From Bacteroidota bacterium (lineage in GTDB: Bacteria; Bacteroidota; Bacteroidia; Chitinophagales; Chitinophagaceae), in NCBI GenBank assembly GCA_023429985.1, contig JAEZCV010000140.1, positions 1 to 9,546 on the forward strand: a DNA stretch of 9,546 nt. The letters run 5' to 3'. The notes below the pieces were generated by a model, which was given only the letters and a program-made list of their open reading frames with translations, did not search any database and was not told the origin of the DNA. Position 1 is the stretch's first letter. Each line of letters opens with the position of its first letter. Below are positions 7,668 to 9,546 of the stretch, piece by piece. The position numbers were made by a program, and so were the translations under genes.

Positions 7668-8108
7668 ATGATTAAAGTGGAATTTCCACCTCCCGATTTC
7701 CGTATGAAGGAAGAGAACAGCAGGAGGTTGATCTTCGATGGCCTTCGAAAGGCCTGGCTGGTGCTTACCGAGGAAGAATGGGTAAGACAATGTTTCATTT
7801 CCTACCTGGTAAAAGTGCTTCATTATCCTTCTGCATTGATAGCTGTTGAAAAAGAGATCCTGCTTCACGGAATGAAAAAGAGGTTTGATATACTGGTGTA
7901 TAATAGCAGCATGCAGCCCTGGATGATGGTGGAATGTAAGGCGCCGGAAGTTGAAGTGAATGAAAAAGTTTTGAACCAGGTATTGATATATAACCAGACA
8001 GTTCCCGTGGATTTTCTTGTTATTACCAATGGAAAATCAACGGTTGGATGGGAGCGGAGGGATGGAAATCTTCATTTGCTGGACAGGATGCCGTTGTTTT
8101 TAAAATGA
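7668..8108 (+). CDS. stand-alone HsdR N-terminal domain protein (PD-(D/E)XK nuclease-like fold)
   Basis: The 146-residue protein consists only of a domain like the N-terminus of type I restriction enzyme R subunits (HSDR_N_2 type). It has L-T-E-E-E-W-V-R-Q (33-41), then the nuclease-like core: Glu61/Glu63, R-F-D-I-L-V-Y (72-78) with Asp74, V-E-C-K-A-P (88-93) with Glu89 and Lys91, and N-Q (103-104) before L-I-Y-N-Q, a plausible motif-IV glutamine. These fit the D...ExK active-site pattern. No helicase part, HsdM or HsdS is nearby, so it is not a working type I restriction system here. Small proteins of this kind are widespread in Bacteroidota chromosomes and their role is unknown. The start ATG 7668 is the first in frame. 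Met13 (ATG 7704) is an alternative because a -7-like box ends 4 nt before 7668. A terminator follows directly. Confidence 0.85.
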   Translation: MIKVEFPPPDFRMKEENSRRLIFDGLRKAWLVLTEEEWVRQCFISYLVKVLHYPSALIAVEKEILLHGMKKRFDILVYNSSMQPWMMVECKAPEVEVNEKVLNQVLIYNQTVPVDFLVITNGKSTVGWERRDGNLHLLDRMPLFLK

Positions 8109-8114
8109 TTATGG

Positions 8115-8147
8115 GGCTGATTTCCCTAGGGAAAAGCCGTTTTTTTT
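8115..8147 (+). terminator. rho-independent terminator after HsdR-N gene
   Basis: GGCT (8115-8118) pairs with AGCC (8135-8138). Between them the perfect palindrome TTTCCCTAGGGAAA (8121-8134) extends the stem, with GA bulged on the left side. A run of eight T residues (8140-8147) follows at once. It lies 7 bp after the stop codon. Confidence 0.85.
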
Positions 8148-8257
8148 GAATTGTATAAGCATTCCTGCAATTAAAAGATCAGCCATTTATAAAAAGTGGA
8201 AAATGTCTGGGTAACTATTTTTCTATTTTATGCCTGTTCCGTCTATAAATATTTGGA

Positions 8258-8279
8258 AGTAATTACCAATAGAGTAATT
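8258..8279. repeat. AGTAATT direct repeat / AATTAC-GTAATT inverted repeat upstream of SWIB gene
   Basis: AGTAATT occurs at 8258-8264 and again at 8273-8279. AATTAC (8261-8266) and GTAATT (8274-8279) also form a 6-bp inverted repeat with a 7-nt loop. The position, 45-67 bp before the SWIB start, suits an operator or promoter-proximal element. AATATTTG just upstream (8248-8255) is a one-mismatch -7 box. All of this is weak and inferred. Confidence 0.25.
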
Positions 8280-8324
8280 TAGTGATTGCTTAACTGAACA
8301 TTAAAATAAACTAAAAGAAAGCTC

Positions 8325-8750
8325 ATGGCTAAAGCATCGAAAAGTTCTGGTAAAAAACCAGCAAAGACAGCATCCAAAGCAGCTCCTAAAAAAGCAGCTG
8401 CTAAGAAAACTGCATCTAAAGCAGCTCCTAAAAAAGCAGCTGCAAAGAAATCAGCAACTAAAGCAGCTCCAAAGAAAGCGGCAGCTAAGAAAAAATCTGC
8501 AAGAAAACCAAATGCAGCTTTTATGGCTCCTTTGACTCCCAGCAATGCTTTAGCTGAAGTAATTGGTAGCAAGCCTATGCCTAGAACAGAGATCATTAAA
8601 AAGATCTGGGAATACATCAAGAAGAAAGACCTGCAGGATAAAAAGAACCGCAGGATGATCAACGCCGATGACAAATTGAAACCTCTTTTTGGTAAAGCTC
8701 AGATTTCAATGTTTGAATTAGCCAAAGTGGTTAACAAGCATGTTAAATAA
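8325..8750 (+). CDS. SWIB/MDM2-domain protein with histone H1-like lysine/alanine-rich N-terminal tail
   Basis: The 141-residue protein has two parts. Residues 1-63 are almost only Lys, Ala, Ser, Thr and Pro, with three copies of S/T-K-A-A-P-K-K-A-A-A-K-K at 17-28, 31-42 and 46-57, the kind of tail seen in histone H1-like bacterial nucleoid proteins. Residues 68-140 are a SWIB domain: L-T-P-S-N-A-L-A-E-V-I-G (70-81), M-P-R-T-E-I-I-K-K-I-W-E-Y-I (85-98), N-R-R-M-I-N-A-D-D-K-L-K-P-L-F-G (108-123), and a final helix. SWIB domains occur in eukaryotic chromatin remodellers and in bacteria such as chlamydiae and Bacteroidota. A role in DNA binding or compaction is inferred from the basic tail, not proven. 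The AG-rich stretch AAAAGAAAG before ATG 8325 may act as ribosome site. The gene is flanked by terminators on both sides, so it is probably monocistronic. Confidence 0.93.
   Translation: MAKASKSSGKKPAKTASKAAPKKAAAKKTASKAAPKKAAAKKSATKAAPKKAAAKKKSARKPNAAFMAPLTPSNALAEVIGSKPMPRTEIIKKIWEYIKKKDLQDKKNRRMINADDKLKPLFGKAQISMFELAKVVNKHVK
8373..8495 (+). repeat. three in-frame 36-bp coding repeats (KAAPKKAAAKK tail)
   Basis: Near-identical 36-bp units lie at 8373-8408, 8415-8450 and 8460-8495 and encode the three lysine/alanine-rich motifs. Spacers between units are 6 and 9 bp, always whole codons. The first two units differ mostly at synonymous positions. Copy number could change by slippage or recombination without breaking the frame. 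Confidence 0.8.
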
Positions 8751-8761
8751 GATAACGCTAT

Positions 8762-8798
8762 AAAAAAAAGCCGCTGAAAATTTCAGCGGCTTTTTTTT
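8762..8798. terminator. strong bidirectional rho-independent terminator
   Basis: GCCGCTGAA (8770-8778) pairs perfectly with TTCAGCGGC (8782-8790). Eight A residues (8762-8769) precede it and eight T residues (8791-8798) follow, so it can end transcription from both sides. It lies 11 bp after the SWIB stop and can also serve the convergent VOC gene, although the 11-bp repeat array lies between it and that gene. Confidence 0.95.
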
Positions 8799-8826
8799 GT
8801 GGTTGGATATCAGGGGAAAGACGGTT

Positions 8827-8946
8827 GTTGAATAGTGGTTGAACAGTAGTTTAACAGTAGTTGAATGATAGTTTAATGTTGTTGAAGCAACCTCCGTTCA
8901 ACCACCGTTCAACCACTATTCAACCACCGTTCAACCACCGTTCAAC
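8827..8946. repeat. 120-bp imperfect inverted repeat built from 11-bp tandem units (GTTGAACGGTG)
   Basis: The right arm holds five exact-period units on the minus strand, best read as GTTGAACGGTG: + strand 8892-8902 (CTCCGTTCAAC), 8903-8913, 8925-8935 and 8936-8946 (CACCGTTCAAC), with 8914-8924 as CACTATTCAAC. The left arm holds the same motif on the + strand in more degenerate form: GTTGAATAGTG 8827-8837, GTTGAACAGTA 8838-8848, GTTTAACAGTA 8849-8859, GTTGAATGATA 8860-8870 and GTTTAATGTT 8871-8880. The centre GTTGAAGCAAC (8881-8891) is itself a 4-bp hairpin with an AAG loop. Unit 8827-8837 is the exact reverse complement of 8914-8924. Many arm differences are C/T or G/A changes, some still allowing G-U pairing in RNA. 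It lies between convergent genes, ending 12 bp from the VOC stop codon. Confidence 0.92.
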
Positions 8947-8958
8947 CAACAAGCATCA

Positions 8959-9387
8959 TCACGCGCTCTGGTGCTGTTGCTGCTGTTCTTCCAGGGCTGC
9001 CGTATCCATAAATAATACTTCCCATTGGTGTCCATCAGGATCTTCAAAACTATGTCCATACATCCAGCCATGATCCTGAGGATCCATGTAAATCTTTCCA
9101 CCGGCCAGCACGGCCTTCTTAATCATATCATCCACTTCATTCCTGCTGTTTACATCAATGGCAATAAGCACCTCGGTTTGCTTTCGGGCATCACTAACAG
9201 GTTTTTTTGTAAAATCCCTGAACCTCTTTTGTGTAAGCAACATGGCATAAATATTATCTCCAATAACCAGGCAGGCAGCATTTTCATCGGTAAACTGCAT
9301 GTTGAAACCAAAGCCAATGCTCCTGAAAAAATCCATGGACCTTTGGAGATCTTCCACCGGGAGATTGACAAAAATGTTTTTTGACAT
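8959..9387 (-). CDS. VOC (glyoxalase/bleomycin-resistance/dioxygenase fold) protein
   Basis: The 142-residue product fits a two-module VOC protein, a superfamily of small, often metal-dependent enzymes and drug-binding proteins. The N-terminal strand and helix are I-F-V-N-L-P-V-E-D-L-Q-R-S-M-D-F-F (5-21). F-T-D-E-N-A-A-C-L-V-I-G-D-N (32-45) follows, and the C-terminal module ends in the characteristic S-F-E-D-P-D-G-H-Q-W-E-V (113-124) with Glu123 a likely metal ligand. The usual first-strand histidine position appears to be Asn8, so a classic lactoylglutathione lyase role is doubtful and the substrate is unknown. The last ten residues are an odd Glu/Gln/His-rich tail (E-E-Q-Q-Q-Q-H-Q-S-A). 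The start ATG 9387-9385 has no Shine-Dalgarno sequence but a perfect -7 box 18 nt upstream. It is convergent with the SWIB gene and divergent from the partial gene at the right edge. Confidence 0.9.
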   Translation of the reverse strand: MSKNIFVNLPVEDLQRSMDFFRSIGFGFNMQFTDENAACLVIGDNIYAMLLTQKRFRDFTKKPVSDARKQTEVLIAIDVNSRNEVDDMIKKAVLAGGKIYMDPQDHGWMYGHSFEDPDGHQWEVLFMDTAALEEQQQQHQSA

Positions 9388-9405
9388 AAAGAAGAATTTA
9401 GATCA

Positions 9406-9413
9406 CAAACGTA
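9406..9413 (-). promoter_or_regulatory. candidate -7 box TACGTTTG for VOC gene
   Basis: On the minus strand TACGTTTG matches TAnnTTTG exactly and ends 18 nt before the VOC start, which allows a short leader. I find no matching TTG at about 19-21 nt further upstream. Confidence 0.45.
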
Positions 9414-9461
9414 TACCTACTTAAGCTTTGAGCTGCTACTGTTTAACGACAATTTCCGGGG

Positions 9462-9492
9462 TTGTTTCCGACACCATATTGAATTAATTTCG
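9462..9492 (+). promoter_or_regulatory. candidate promoter TTG-N20-TAATTTCG for the right-edge gene
   Basis: TTG at 9462-9464 is followed after 20 nt by TAATTTCG (9485-9492), one mismatch from TAnnTTTG. The spacing agrees with the Bacteroidota -33/-7 arrangement. The box ends 21 nt before ATG 9514. Confidence 0.45.
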
Positions 9493-9513
9493 GTTCTCGC
9501 AAAACTTCAGTTT

Positions 9514-9546
9514 ATGAAACATGTCTCAATACTGGTACCCTATGGC
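9514..9546 (+). CDS. start of a gene, possibly a GlxA-family (DJ-1/PfpI + AraC) transcriptional regulator; truncated by window end
   Basis: Eleven codons are visible from ATG 9514 to the right edge: M-K-H-V-S-I-L-V-P-Y-G. This basic residue plus first beta strand ending in V-P resembles the N-terminus of GlxA-family regulators, in which a DJ-1/PfpI-like domain precedes an AraC helix-turn-helix domain. Eleven residues are too few to be sure. A plausible promoter with a 20-nt spacer lies just upstream, and the neighbour VOC gene is divergent, which supports a real start here. Confidence 0.5.
   Translation, partial: MKHVSILVPYG

Noticed and set aside
7668..8108. Restriction-modification or other defence system
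   Set aside because: Only a single HsdR-N-like domain is present, with no methylase, specificity subunit, helicase or toxin-antitoxin partner around it.
8279..8674. Minus-strand Ala/Phe-rich frame opposite the SWIB gene
   Set aside because: It is the antisense reading of the lysine/alanine repeats. Its hydrophobic look follows from the Lys/Ala codons on the other strand.
8827..8946. CRISPR array
   Set aside because: Units are 11 bp and directly adjacent with no spacers, the two arms are in opposite orientation, and no cas gene is nearby.
8861..9073. Plus-strand open frame with repeated P-P-F-N-H-R-S-T peptide
   Set aside because: The peptide repeat is a by-product of the 11-bp DNA repeat, and the frame runs antisense into the well-supported VOC gene.

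Overview
The window reads as an ordinary chromosomal stretch from a member of the Bacteroidota, most likely Chitinophagaceae or a close relative. I infer this from the protein families (short Bacteroidota-type AMP nucleosidase, stand-alone HsdR-N domain protein, lysine-rich SWIB protein, secreted TraB/GumN protein), the moderate GC content, the weak or absent Shine-Dalgarno sequences, and several TAnnTTTG-type -7 promoter boxes. No transposase, integrase, CRISPR array, rRNA or tRNA gene was seen.

Layout. 1-781 (-): the first 260 codons of queA, running off the left edge. 782-977: a divergent intergenic region with short inverted repeats. 978-4760 (+): a very long secreted TraB/GumN-family protein with about 940 uncharacterised C-terminal residues. 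Its end overlaps, tail to tail by 11 bp, a three-gene minus-strand operon transcribed from 7591 down to 4750: AMP nucleosidase, then a small cysteine-rich lipoprotein, then a double-domain peptide-type ABC ATPase. The first two genes are 2 bp apart and the last two are coupled by a TGATG overlap. 7668-8108 (+): a small HsdR-N/PD-(D/E)XK-like protein followed by a good terminator. 8325-8750 (+): a SWIB-domain protein with a histone H1-like tail, followed by a strong bidirectional terminator. 8827-8946: a long imperfect inverted repeat made of 11-bp tandem units. 8959-9387 (-): a VOC/glyoxalase-fold protein. 9514-9546 (+): the first 11 codons of a gene that looks like a GlxA/AraC-type regulator.

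The genes mostly look like independent housekeeping or accessory functions: tRNA queuosine modification, purine salvage, peptide transport energisation, nucleoid-type DNA binding. I see no evidence for a coherent new defence or biosynthetic system. The items most worth a second look are the 11-bp-period inverted array between the two convergent genes, and the unusually long TraB/GumN protein with what look like three degenerate repeats of one beta-rich module plus a helical C-terminal part.
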